DNA from: Aspidapion aeneum
Taxonomy: Eukaryota > Arthropoda > Insecta > Coleoptera > Brentidae
Direction: 5' to 3'
NCBI GenBank assembly: GCA_963576565.1
Contig: OY755042.1
Location: 17,273,272-17,337,271 of the forward strand
Length of the DNA stretch: 64,000 nt
Part shown: positions 21,570-33,169 of the stretch, one piece after another
Layout of the letters: every line of letters starts with the position of its first letter
How positions within the stretch are numbered: position 1 is the stretch's first letter
Position numbers and translations under genes: made by a program
Notes under the pieces: model-generated
What the model saw: only the letters and a program-made list of their open reading frames with translations
Database searches by the model: none
What the model was told of the DNA's origin: nothing

Positions 21570-23637
21570 ACATATTGACTACTGATAAAAATATCGTTAG
21601 AGATGTAACAGTCCTAAACAGCTTTACATCAGGCAGATCACAGGATGGTCAGAACAAAAATCTGCATTGATAGCAATTTCGAAATAAAAAGAAAAATTAA
21701 TAATAACAATGAAAAACTTGGCATGAATAAACTTACACAAAATAAAGCTATATACAATGAAAGGTCAAAGAAACAGCTAACCCAAAACTTAGGATGCGAA
21801 AATGAAAATACAGATGAAATAAATAATACGCTGACAAGAGCTATGACCAAAGTAGGAAAAGACATCGCACAAAAAGATAAAAAGAGGGAAAATTGAATAT
21901 CGGAAGAAATAAAGAGACTGATAGAAAAAAGGCGGACCCTCGAGAGAGAAGGAAAAAGAACATCTATAGAATACACAGAAATAAATAAAACTATAAGAAA
22001 AATCATAAAATAAAATAAAAGAAACAGCCAAGAAATTAAAGTTGAGAGAGTTATAGAAAATAACAGAAATATGAAATGTCTAAGGCCGACTCTAGGTAGA
22101 TATAAAATAATTATATATCACACAACTATTCTATACAGAATTATACCAAACAAAAAGGGAGAGAGAGTAGGAAGAAACTCCAAATAAAAATAAAGAACAT
22201 AAACTCCGAGCTACAACCTGAATTGAGCAAAGCGCAAATAAAGCGAGCATTGAAAAATAACAAATCACCTGGAAAGTAGCTGCTGAAATGCTCAAGTACG
22301 GTCGTAAAGCTCTAGTTAATACCCTTCGTATTCTTCTGAATAAAATACCAAAAGAAAAAATAACCCTAAACAACTGGAAAGAATCCATATCCATTATTCT
22401 ACACAAGAAAGGCGCTAGAGCACCTAAAAAACTACCTATAACACTCTTTAATGTAATTTATAAGCTGTTCACGAAAATATTAACAGATAGACTAACAACG
22501 AAATTTGACAGATATCAATCAAAGGAACAAGTAGGCTTTAGAAAAGGTTTCAGTACAGTTGACCACTTATTAACCATGAAAATCCTAATAGAACGAGCCA
22601 ACGAATATTACATTCCACTATATATTGCCTTCATAGACTTTGAAAAAGTTTTCGATAGCATTGAGAACTGGGCAGTAAAAGCATCTTTAATTAATAGCCG
22701 AATAGATCACAGATATACAGACTTAATAGCCAATATATATAGCGAAGCAACAACTTTAATCAAAATACACGAAGAAACCAAGCCAATCCGCATAAGAAGA
22801 GCTGTCAGCCAGGGTGACACAATATCCCGTAAATTATTTAAGCAGGTCCTAAAAGATGTTTTTAAAAGCTTAGATTGGGAAGAAATAGGCATCAAAGTAA
22901 GCGGACAGTACTTGAACCACCTAAGATATGCTGACGATATGGCCTTAATAACAGACAAGAAAGAAGAACTGATAAAAATGCTGGAAGAAGTGGATACAGC
23001 AGCTGAAAATATAGGTTTAAGTATGAACTACACTAAAACTAAAATCATAACAAACACAGAAGAAAATATTACGGTCAGAATAAACCAAAATAAAATAGAA
23101 CAAGTAGAGGAATATATATTATACCTGGGACAAATTATTAAGCTGAAAAAAGAAAAGCAAACAGCTAAAATCAAGAGACGAGTAAGATTGGCATGGGCAG
23201 CATTCTGTAAATTAAGCTACATATTAAGAAATAAAAAATATCATCAGTACCTCAAAACGAAAGTGTATAACCAGTGTATCCTTCCTGTACTTACCTATCG
23301 ATCCCAGACCTGGACACTCACAAAATTAAACATGGATAATGTAACAAAAGCTAAAAGATCAATGGAAATACAAATGTTACATGTAAAGCTGACATATAGA
23401 AAAAGGAATGAATGGATAAGAAATAAAACAAAAGTAAGGGATGTCAGAGGAGAAGTAGCAAAATTAAAATGGAAATTTGTTGGTCATAATATCAGACAGA
23501 ATGACTATCGAAAGAACAAAATTGTAAACTGGAGACCTTCAGAAAATAAAAGAAGTAGGGGAAGACCCCAAAAGAGATGGGCGGACGATTTGAAGACGTG
23601 GGAAAAGGCTAAATAGATCGAATAGATAGATAGATTA
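21570..23637 (+). pseudogene. RTE-type LINE, 3' part: reverse transcriptase
   Basis: The LINE resumes in the endonuclease domain (LTTDKNIVRDVTVLN) and includes a DHRMVRTKI block in a shifted frame. A Lys/Asn-rich linker with stops follows. Reverse transcriptase starts before 22288 (KAQIKRALKNNKSPG) and runs open to 23616. Visible motifs are FIDFEKVFDSIE (motif A), VSQGD, the LRYADDMALI catalytic box, YLGQII and an RSRGRPQKRWADDL C-terminus, characteristic of RTE-like elements. The 3' end has a short GATAGATAGATT tail. The endonuclease and linker are broken, so the copy is dead. It was already present when the LTR element inserted. Confidence 0.85.
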
Positions 23638-23966
23638 TAATATTATCCTTTCCAAGCACTTTTTTCTATATATTTTTTAAGCTTTCCTTCGAGACTTTGG
23701 AAACTCTCTGAGACTTGATTCTCCATCAAAAATATTCGAATAAATTTTGATTTTTGAGTTTTTATAAGGAAAGTTAATTCAACAACCAGTTTTAAAGTCT
23801 TTGAACCCAAGCTGTCAAAAATAAATATTTTTTTTGACAGTATTGGTTAAAACAATTTTTTTAAAGAAAACTTCCTTTACAGTAAATAGTCTAAATAACT
23901 CGACGGCTAGCTCATAGCGATCTTCATTCAATCCATTAGCATATTAACCTAATATTTCAATCTTAC

Positions 23967-24154
23967 CTGCTAATTTCGGTTGATATTAAGTTACTATGCG
24001 GACTAAACTTCTCAGGATTTTTATACATGCTGCAAATTAGTCGCTCTTTACATGGTTCTTCTTCAAAGCCAAGATCATTCAATATTTTATCAACTTTCTC
24101 CAAAATGGGCGTGTAAAATGGATCGTAGGTAATTGACGCTGCTTGATATATTTC
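23967..24154 (-). CDS. Host gene exon with Cys-containing domain
   Basis: On the minus strand, acceptor TTTTTATAG then 62 codons plus AG, then donor GTAAGA. The peptide begins EIYQAASITYDPFYTPILEK and includes CKERLICSMYKN and SPHSNLI. It starts in phase 0, matching the end of exon 32714-32907. It ends with 2 nt, matching the single G that starts exon 2027-2171. The spacing of charged, Cys and aromatic residues is typical of constrained protein and not of decayed DNA. The family is conserved-looking but not recognised by name. Confidence 0.75.
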
Positions 24155-25074
24155 CTATAAAAATAAAAAAATTGAAGGTAATTATTAACAAAAAGTTATG
24201 GTAGTAGAATGGCACGTTTTTTTTGGACAAAACCAAAAAGATCGCTAAAAAAAATCAAAAAAAATTGCTGTATACTGAACGTGTCAATCTAAACAATTAC
24301 GGGTCACCAAAAGCTAGTTAAATATATTATGTGAGTTGCGTTTTTTATAAGTTTTTCTCAGAATAGTCATTTTTCTGTCCCTTCTGTAACACTGTAGGTT
24401 CGGTTCGGTAGTTTTTTCCATCTTACTTACTTATAATTACTAACAAAATATTTCTTAAAAACTAATTTTTAGAGATTGGTTAGGTATTTGTATTATTTTT
24501 ATCCTCAAAAATTATTAAAATACACATGATCTGAAAAATAATTTATTGTTTTACCTATGTTGTATCTAAAGGACAACTTTCAAATAACACTGAAAAAATA
24601 TCAGGTTATTTAGGTGTTACAGGAGGGACATCAATGTTACACAAGGGACAAAATTAAAAAAAAAACAGTTTATAGCACAAAACAAAATTACAAGAAAAGA
24701 TATTGGTCAAAAATATTAAGGCAGATTATAAAAACTATTTTCTAAGTAAATTCCAAAGAAAAAATTCAATTTCCCAATCTGCAACAAAGGGAAAATTTCT
24801 GTACATTTTAGCATTTTACGGCCAAGCCAAAAGTATGACACAACTTTTTTTCAGAGTTGTTCAATATTTAAACGGTTTTGTTTGGGAAAATGTTATTTTA
24901 TTACTTTAATCAAGTTAGACATAGGATAATCCACGTTACAGAAAGGACAATATACAACGATATATTCTCTGATATTACCTGTTTCTGAAAAACTGGCTTG
25001 AGATTGAGAGAGTTTTCTTGTGACAGGTTAATTTACCGCCGAGATATTTTCATATTTAGAAAGAAAAGAATTTA
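24155..25074. other. Intronic AT-rich sequence
   Basis: No gene recognised. The 68-codon frame at 24703-24909 has low-complexity composition and is not kept. Confidence 0.5.
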
Positions 25075-25220
25075 ATAAAGCGTCCGGTTATTAGAGTATA
25101 TGGTTATAGGAATTTTATATGTGAAAAAACAGAGAAAAGCTTGGTTCCAACAAATTTGTCCGCCTAAAAGGAGTGTCCGCTTAATAGAGGTGTCCGCAAG
25201 GAGAGGTTTCACTGTCTTAT
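25075..25220. repeat. Fragment of a pogo-type MITE with GTCCGC repeats
   Basis: The motif GTCCGC recurs about every 18-20 bases (GTCCGCCTAAAAGGAGT, GTCCGCTTAATAGAGGT, GTCCGCAAGGAG) and the segment ends AGGTTTCACTGT. This resembles the internal repeats of pogo/Tigger-type MITEs; only one end is clear. Confidence 0.4.
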
Positions 25221-25502
25221 ATACTTAAGGATAAAAACACACTTTTATTCCAAGGATTATACCCCATTCCTTACACTTTCTGCAAAATGTTTCCGAGTTT
25301 TTCTATTTTTTATAGTAATTTACTTTTTTTAATATTTTTTCTTTTAATACCTGATTAGTCACTTTTTAAAATCCCGTTTATTATTTTTCTACCCAAAAAT
25401 AAAAATTGACACTTTAATCCTTAAAATCCGGGATAAAAAGTGCACGTGTCACTCCTAAAGTGTAAAAATTGTCATTAAGCCACATTTGGTTAGAATACTC
25501 AA

Positions 25503-25762
25503 TTATGTATACATGGACGCACCCGGTTCGGTTCGGTTAGGTTCGGTTCGGTTCGGTTCGGTGGGGGGGGGCTCCCCCCAAGCCTTAGAATTTATTACAT
25601 ATTTTCCACATATTTCATGAAAAAACACAAAAAATAGCTTCAAATTCAGCTTCACCTCCCCCCCCCCCCCCAAGAGGCCTCGCCCCCACCCCAAGACATA
25701 TTCCTGGTGTATACGTTTGCACCAAATCATATTTTTGATTTTTTTTTCCATCCACCGATTCG
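25503..25762. mobile_element. Degenerate MITE with a GGTTC microsatellite
   Basis: A (GGTTC)n run at about 25520-25561 leads into G- and C-runs. Sequence from about 25570 to 25720 is recognisably related to 28870-29024 (CATATTTCATGAA core, C-rich flank, CACCCC near the end), so both belong to one family. Confidence 0.5.
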
Positions 25763-26067
25763 TTTAAATGAGTAAGTAGGTTCATTACATTACAAAATAT
25801 TGTGTTTTGCGTGAAGAAAAACGGTTAGATATTTTTAAAATTGATTTGCTTGGTATAGGTTGTCCAAATAATTTATAATTTAAGGGAAAATTGTAACTCA
25901 ATAGTAATAAAATAAAATTAACACGTTAACTGCAATATGCACCCAATATAAGAACACTGGATGGTTTAATTTGTGGTGGAATCACCTCACGTACGACTAG
26001 GTACTTATAAGTTCTCGCCTGTGTAACCACATTTGTATCTCAGCTCATTTAATTCAGTATGAATATA

Positions 26068-26257
26068 CAGTGAAGTTCGCATATAGCGAACCCGTTTATA
26101 ATGAACCCTGGCTTATAGCAAACCCCGTTGAAAATACCCAAAAAAAGATAATTTCGCTTAGGTATACAATAGTTTAAACCTCTTCTTATAGTAAACCTCG
26201 GATATAGCGGACCAGTTTCCGTGCAATCTTTGAGTTCACTGTATCCGGACTTTACTG
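26068..26257. mobile_element. Pogo/Tc1-type MITE with internal repeats
   Basis: Left CAGTGAAGTTCGCATATAG and right (inverse) CAGTAAAGTCCGGATACAG are TIRs, with TA before the left end. The interior repeats a TATAGCGAACCCG-like unit several times in both halves. Confidence 0.65.
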
Positions 26258-26307
26258 TGGGTATTTTAACAAATATTTAACTCTCTTAATATAATGGCAT
26301 AGATAAG

Positions 26308-26660
26308 TTGTTCTGTTTAAATATCTGTAAAATTATTAAAGTACATTCCAATGACAACATAAATATCAGTTTAAACCACAATTCAAAAAAAAAATTCATT
26401 CCAAGAGTCACCTTATCCAATACTCAAAGAATGTTTATTTATATTGCGCCAAAAATATACAATGAGCTACCAACATCACTAAAAAACAAGACTACTAAAA
26501 TCTTCTTAAAACAAATTAAGCAAACAATTATGTCTAATTTTGATTTGAAAATTCTTTACAGATCAATTGCTGTGCCCATAACTGGCTAAACTTGGATTAA
26601 GCAAAAATATTTATAATAAAAAGTTTAGTATTATCATTATTAGTATTAGTATTAATTTAA
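26308..26660 (+). pseudogene. 3' fragment of a LINE reverse transcriptase
   Basis: The frame 26308-26589 contains FIPRVTLSNTQRMF and YIAPKIYNELPTSLKNK, the typical last 60 residues of jockey/CR1-group ORF2 proteins. It ends in a stop, followed about 45 bases later by a (TTATTAGTA)n-like tail. All upstream domains are missing, a common 5'-truncated insertion. Confidence 0.65.
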
Positions 26661-27020
26661 AAATTAAGTTGTTTATTTTACTTATTTTTTTCTTATTTTA
26701 TTATTATTATTTTTTGTTTTTGTATCTTTTGTTTGTAGGCAAAAGCAACACAGGATGAAGTTCCTCGCTTCTTTTGTTTTCATGAATCAGGTTATTGGGT
26801 AATTTTGTACTCAACTGCGACTAGTACATACAAGTAAATTTTGCAGTTGAGTGTTTTTTTATTATTATTTTTTTATTGTTCTACTGTGGTTTCTCAAAGG
26901 TTATTTAATTTCTACTGTAATGGACTCTGCAAAAAGTTTTGGTCTTGTGTTACATATGCTGTGTTTTAAATTTGTAGTTCTAATAAAATCCGAGAAATTT
27001 GAATACTTTTAACCCACTTA

Positions 27021-27463
27021 CCAAAAGTTTATGTACGCCACTAAATCTAAAATTGATTATATTGATAAGAAAGCTACACTTTTGCTGTTTCGAGGGACGT
27101 ATCACTCCTAAAAATTACATAAGATGTAAGAACGTTTAGTTTAACCATATCAAGATAGCTACTATTTTAACCTTTTGGAGGGTAGATAAAACCTGCGACA
27201 ATGACTACAGGTGCGAGTCGATGACATTTACATGTCAATATAAATGTCAACGAATCGTACCAGCGAACCCGCTAACTTGATGTTATTTTTTATTAGTATT
27301 TTTACCCATCCTTTAAAAGGTTATCACAGTACCTATTTTGAGGTGGTGAAACTTTGTTACTTCTTATCCAATTTTTACAAGTGATATTGTCTTTCTAAAC
27401 GACAAAGACGAAGCTTTCTTTTCAATATCTAAGATTATGTCATTGGCATACATAAACTTTTGG
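27021..27463. mobile_element. Fold-back MITE, 443 bp
   Basis: Both ends read CCAAAAGTTTATGTA (inverted). The arms match over about 165 bases, including a CCTTTTGGAGG / CCTTTTAAAGG block. The centre has TGACATTTACATGTCA. Confidence 0.65.
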
Positions 27464-28852
27464 CAACTATTTATAATTTAAAAGCATACGCCACCTTGGA
27501 TTTATCAAAACTACAAACTTAGGATGCAGCGTATGTAGTACAAGAGACAAACTTTTTGAAAACTAATAAGTCCATAGTACAACAAAAACCAACCATTTTT
27601 TTTACCTACATTACCCAAAGAGTTGAATCAGCAACTATTCGTTATGACACAACTTAATTGTTAATTTACCAATTTTTTCAGTTGATATCTCCCTCTTTGT
27701 GCACCCTAAAAACTCAAATAAAAATCGATGTTTAAAATCGAGTACAGTGGCGCATTAGCTTTCGACCCAGACCAAAGTCATAAAAACAAAGGTTAAAAAA
27801 ACTATAGCCGAAAAAAAATTTACGTTTAGGAAGTTACTTTTTTAATGCATTATAAAAACTAGTATCTTTTTATTTTTCTTTCCACCGTCCGTTCCCTTGT
27901 TCCAAAAATATTAACACTTGACCAAAAATTGTGCCCAGAACTACTGTTTTGGTATTTGGGCTAAAACAACACAAACAGATGTTCAAAACATAATTGTTGT
28001 ATTGGTGGAGCATGGGCACTTTAAAGTGAATGTACATGGTTGAAATGCTGTGTGGATTTACCCTTATGTTGTTTTTATAGAGAACACAGCACACTTCAAG
28101 CAACACTCTGTAAAATTGATTTAGTTTTTATTATTAAAACGATTGTTACCTATCGTAAAACTAAAAACACTTTCTTTGGGACACACTAAAAAATAACTGT
28201 AAATTTAAAATACTTGCACCTTCGTAAGTATGTGTCTTTTAGAGAATAAATAATTTAACATTTTTAACAGTAACAGTAACAGTAAAATGTAGTCCCATTG
28301 GTTTTTTTAATATTACATTAAACAACTTTTGGAGAAAGTAGATAGCAATCCCAATTTATTTTATGTATACTTATAATCCTTTAAGATGTTATTAGGAAGT
28401 ATTTTTCTTAATTAGAATTGAGTTTTATTCAGAAATCATAAAAAAAGTATCAGTTTAGTTAACTAAATATGATAAACAAGACTTTTGCGCGGTCCACAAA
28501 TAGCATTTTTTTGCATTCTGATATCAAAATCAAAGCGATTGGCGATTGGTGTACCTACTTGTACAAAATTCTATCACCATAACATTAAAACCTAGTTTCA
28601 ACTTTTTATGGAATTTGATATACCTAAATTTACTTTTAAACTATGTTTGTTCTTTTTATAATTTTTTATTTTTAAATATATAAAATGCCTTTTGGAATTA
28701 GGTGACCGACTAAAAATTCTTCATTTCGACTGACAATAATTTTATCTAAAAAAATTTGCTAAATTTAGATAGTTAATTAAATATAATTTTGAAGCTTGCG
28801 CCACCCCGAGGTAATCATAGCATTTTTAATAAACGTCTCACAAACCAAAAGG
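27464..28852. other. Intronic sequence without recognised gene
   Basis: AT-rich. A 78-codon minus frame (27870-28106) has several Cys and hydrophobic residues but no motif, no splice context and no match I recognise. Confidence 0.45.
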
Positions 28853-29024
28853 CAGTGGCGTATATAGGCCCCCCCCTCCCCCGAAGCTAAGATTTTTTTG
28901 GATATTTTCCAAATATTTCATGAATACAAACATAACATAACATAAAATACAGCCTCATGAGGTCTCGGGCCCCCCCAAAACTGTCTCGGGCCCACCCCGA
29001 AACTTTTTTCTATATACGCCACTG
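28853..29024. mobile_element. MITE with TIR CAGTGGCGTATATAG
   Basis: A perfect 15-bp TIR at both ends with C-rich subterminal stretches. Same family as 25503-25762. Confidence 0.7.
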
Positions 29025-29229
29025 GTGCAGGGTAAATACTGCTTTTACTAAATAAATATAAAATTTTAAATTATTATGGGTCTTTGCACATTTCCACGGT
29101 CCCACTATTCTAAATAAACGGTTTACAAAAATTAATAATATTTTGTTTTAAACATTTACTTATATACAGTTTCAATAGTGTAAGGCTAAGCAGCAGTTAA
29201 CGCAAATGGTTCCATCTTAAAATTAATAC

Positions 29230-29336
29230 CTCGGCAGGTAAATCAAATTAGTTTCCCTAAGAATTGTTAAACCTTCCTCTTGTAAGTCAGTAATTTGTGA
29301 AGCAGAATTGATAAGTTGTATCATATCATTAAAGTT
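29230..29336 (-). CDS. Candidate alternative exon of the long host gene
   Basis: On the minus strand, a weak acceptor (AATAAAG) precedes 35 codons plus AG and a GTATTA donor. The peptide includes NFNDMIQLINSASQITD and ends ETNLIYLP. It starts in phase 0 and ends with 2 nt, exactly like exon 23967-24154. It could therefore replace that exon between 32714-32907 and 2027-2171. Inserting it before 23967-24154 would break the frame. If not spliced it reads three more bases and stops. Composition is protein-like, but the acceptor lacks a polypyrimidine tract. It may be a real exon, an alternative end or a remnant. Confidence 0.4.
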
Positions 29337-30411
29337 CTTTATTCCAAGTAGAAGGTGTTATTGGTTTTATATATAGCTACCAATATGGCTAAAAGTGGTA
29401 TGCCATGAAAGTATCAGGGCAAGTGTTTTAGCAAAAAATAGCTTTCTCCTAATAAACCACTAAATGGCAACTTTTTCGTTTGAAAATGCACTTTTCTGAC
29501 CAATTACAAATAAAAATCGTAACAAATCTGCTAGCAAGGTGTCTTACAGACATGGCTTGTAAAAGTTATTTTATTGAAAAAACCTGGCTTGATACCTATA
29601 TATAAAACGCCACGCGCCTTTAAAATATTGTGCTTTTCACATTTTTTCTTTTGAAAAAATATTAGGTTATTTTTTTATTGTCAGAATTTTTTCTATGAAT
29701 TATAGACACAATCTAGGGACCTAGATTTTAATATATTTTTATTAAAATGGACTGAAAATGTTTTATATTCTCAAACTTTCAGCGAAAAAGGTCATATTTT
29801 GTTTACTGTTTTTAAACATGGCCGATCTGTCGCCAACATTTTTGCTCAAAAACTACCTTTTCAAATAAATTTTTGTAGAATCTTTTTGTCACAGATTGGA
29901 TTTTACTAATACAGCAGTTTGAAAACGACGACTGTACAGTGTAGTTACATATTTATATTTTAGCAGATTTTAGCAAAGAATTCAGCGTTCGCGTTCCTTT
30001 GGTTATCTTTATCACTTAGCACACTACTCTTATCTAGCCTAATATATGCTCAGCACTCACACAGATGTGGAAAAAATTCAATACGGAACAGGAAACATAA
30101 ACTTTTTAGAAAACAGGCAAATTATAAATAAATAACAATTACAAATCCCAGAACATCAAAAAACGTGTGGATAGTGACTGTTCCACAAACTCATGTACCG
30201 GCCGGCGCCGGCGTTGGCGGTGCTTTTCATATTTTGTTATATCTTGAAAAGGGTGAATAGTTTACACACAATTTTTGTTATAAATATTGTTTAGCAATTT
30301 TTTTTAGCTATATTTAATCCAACCACGCTAAAAGGGAAGCTTTTTTTCATCAATCAGATTTTAGCTTTTAATTCTGCCGCATGTTGAAATGGAGGACAAG
30401 TGTGCATTGTA
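29337..30411. other. Intronic sequence; short GC palindrome
   Basis: No gene seen. Near 30198-30214 an isolated ACCGGCCGGCGCCGGC palindromic GC patch stands out in AT-rich DNA. Confidence 0.4.
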
Positions 30412-32347
30412 CAGGGTTTTCCCGTATATTTTTACACAATATCTAAAATGTTTATTTGAATAGATATCAAAATATGATAAATACAAAGTTTCATATTTTT
30501 TTACGAAGTTTAAGAATTTTTAAGTCGGAATGTCAAAAAAAAAATTCTAAATGTCAAAATTTGACAGGTAGATGGTTTTTTCAAAGGGAACACCCTGTAT
30601 ATTATTTTATATATTTATAGATTATTTATACCTGATTTTAAAAATATATATCATTGTATTATATTATTCATTTGTTTTGGAGATATATGCGCTTAAATGT
30701 TTAAAATACTTAAATTGATCTCCTTAAAACATCAAGGCAGCCATGAAAAAGACGATCGCATTTACACAAAAAGTTATGCTGTTGCTTTTGTAAGGTATAT
30801 AATTAATTAATATTTACTATCCGGGGTGATTCTGCGCAGTAATGTGTGGCGCCGCAAGCCAGTAAAACAAAAAATTATGCCATTTTTGTGAAAGAAAAAA
30901 ATATTCAATACTTCATTTTTAATTTTCTATATAGCCTCCTTGATTATTAATACAAATTTGAATAATTCTTACAAATTTTCTCTGGATAGCTTCAAAGATA
31001 GAGTTCGCAAAATTTTCGTTAAGATCAACAATTGTTTGCTCTATTTTCTGTTGTAAAATTTGAAGTGTTTGCGGCCTGTTATAATACACCTTATTTTTTA
31101 GGTAGCCCCATAAAAAAAAAATCAAGGGGAGACAAATCGGGGCTATTTGCTGGCCATAATATTGTGCCGTATCTTCCTATCCAATACATATATCTATTAT
31201 TTAAAAAATTCGTTAGTGGCTGGATGACGTCCTGTTGCCATATTAAATTTCTTTAGTTATTAACAGGGAGGCCTTCTAAAAGCTCTTCTATTTCATTTCG
31301 CAACAAATTATTGTATTTTTCTCCGGTTAAGTTACCATTTAAAAATATAGGCCCAATAACTCTGTTATTCAGGAGACCGCACCAAACATGTAGGGATCTG
31401 CGTCCTTGAATTTTGACAGCTTGAAAAGCATGCGGGTTTCCTATTGACCAAATATGCTTATTATTTCTATTGAACAATCCCGCCGTAGTGAATGCTGCCT
31501 CATCAGTAAAAATTATATTTGACAAATTTATTTGATTTGCCGCTATTCCTCGTTGTATTTCCTGACAAAAATGTAATCTGTATATTTTATTTTCGTTGAT
31601 TAAATTTTGCACGGGTAAAAATTTATAAGCCTTTTATTTGTGATATTTTAAAACAGAGTGAATTTTATGCCATGATTTGTTAAAAAAAGTTGCTGCATCC
31701 GTTCAGGATTCTCTAAAATAACAAGGGAAAACATTTTTTTAAAGATGATAACTAACTTATAAAGAAAAACTAACCTTGAAAATATAACAAAGTATTTAAG
31801 TCCTCGTCTTTTGACTGTTCTAGTTTTTCGTTTAAGTGTTTTTCATTGATTAATAAGTTTACTATATATACTATGGTTTGGCGGGTTCGTTGTCTTCTGT
31901 CGGGAAACTGAATATAATACTGGTTGCGAGCTACAGATGCATTTTCATTATTTGTGTAAAATAATTTAATAATATCCAGTTTTTCTTCCTCGGTAAAAAT
32001 CATCCTTAACCGCTCTTAAAATTGAATTTGACAAGGTGACAAAACAATAGCATCACTTTTGTGTCAATGCGATTGTTTTTTTCATGGCTTCCCTGATGTT
32101 TTAAAAAGTACCAATTTAAGATTTTTATACTTTTAAAAGCATATATCACCAAAACTATTAAACGAAATAATCCCAACATATATATTTTTGAAATCAGGAA
32201 GAAAGGATCTATAAAAAACTGAAATAATATATAGGGTGTTTCCAGTAAAAAAACAAATTTGACATTTACAATTTTTTTTTATCATATTTTGAAATCTATT
32301 CAAATAAACGTTTTAGATATGGTGTAAAAATATACGGCAAAACTTTG
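30412..32347 (-). mobile_element. Decayed mariner-like element with long TIRs
   Basis: TA dinucleotides flank both ends (30410-30411 and 32348-32349). The TIRs begin CAGGGTTTTCCCGTATATT and (inverse) CAAAGTTTTGCCGTATATT and remain alignable for about 350 bases. A minus-strand transposase remnant lies between them, so this is a nearly full-length element of 1936 bp. Confidence 0.8.
30919..32003 (-). pseudogene. Mariner-type transposase remnant (DUF4817-like N-terminus, DDE)
   Basis: Three minus-strand pieces are in order. 31770-32003 carries a helix-turn-helix start (MIFTEEEKLDIIKLFY, then FPDRRQRTRQTI). 31253-31612 carries FTDEAAFTT with a catalytic Asp, NKHIWS, then LHVWCGLLNNRVIGPIF. 30919-31125 reads on from SPLDFFLWGYLKNKVY to the end. 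The pieces are in different frames or separated by stops, so it is inactive. It moved by cut-and-paste at TA. Confidence 0.8.
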
Positions 32348-32713
32348 TACATCTAGGTTTCTGCAACTATATCAGCTTTATTTCCCTAAAACTTGCTAAA
32401 ACGGCAGTTATTAATAGTAATCAGATTTTAACCTCTTTTATTAATAACTTTTGTCTGTAAAAGCAGGCTAATTGAATATATTAGTTAAAATGGCAATTTC
32501 GCCATACCTATTGGTTGCCCTAATGTTTTTAGGGCGGAAAATACCGATGAAAAACAGCCATGGTGATTCCTAATAAAAATGGTGTTGCCCCAATATTTTA
32601 ATAGCAAACATTTTGCTGTAAAAACTAAATTGTACATTCTATCTTACTTGGGATGTTTGTTAACTTTATTGTTAGTTTTTATAAAAACTTTTTAAAGACC
32701 TAAATTAACCTAC

Positions 32714-32907
32714 CTCATCAAGTTTTGGTTTTTGTTGACTGGCTTTACTCGACTGTTTTGTCGCACTACTCTGACTAAAGTCTGGCGCCCTGTAAACAGG
32801 ATGGCGTGGATCTAGTTCTTCATGTGGAGCTTTAAATTGAGTATTCTGGTAAGAGGTTGCTGATTGTGGAACATGTTGAGGAATAAAGACTGCCTTTGGA
32901 TTTGTTT
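32714..32907 (-). CDS. Host gene exon: Pro/Gln/Ser-rich linker
   Basis: Acceptor CCTTTTTTAG, 2 nt that complete a Glu codon left open by exon 38534-38888, then 64 codons and donor GAG|GTAGGT in phase 0. The peptide contains KAVFIPQHVPQ, HEELDPRHPVYRAPDF and a Ser/Lys/Gln-rich end. It is probably a flexible linker before the Cys domain. Confidence 0.75.
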
Positions 32908-33169
32908 CTAAAAAAGGTAAACAATTGATCAGGAAAATTGCAGGTAAAGAAGGTCATTCCTTGTTTTTTAAGCCATACCTATGTACCAAGCCGAATATAT
33001 GATCATATACACCATGTCTGCTCCCGAAAGGCAGAAATAAATATTCTCTTTGCATATTCCAAGCACATACATCGTGTATGCGAAAATATTATTAATACGT
33101 GGAGTTTTTCCTAAATATAACATGCATGTAACAGGTATATCCTAGGATGAATCTATGAGAATATACCTA

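Larger units (their letters stand above)
2172..23966 (-). other. 21.8-kb last intron, inflated by nested retrotransposons
   Basis: The donor GTAAGA (just below 23967) and the acceptor TTTTTTTAG (ending 2172) bound it on the minus strand. The exons on either side join in phase. Its content is mainly a RTE-type LINE split by an LTR retrotransposon, both in the opposite orientation to the gene. Confidence 0.7.
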
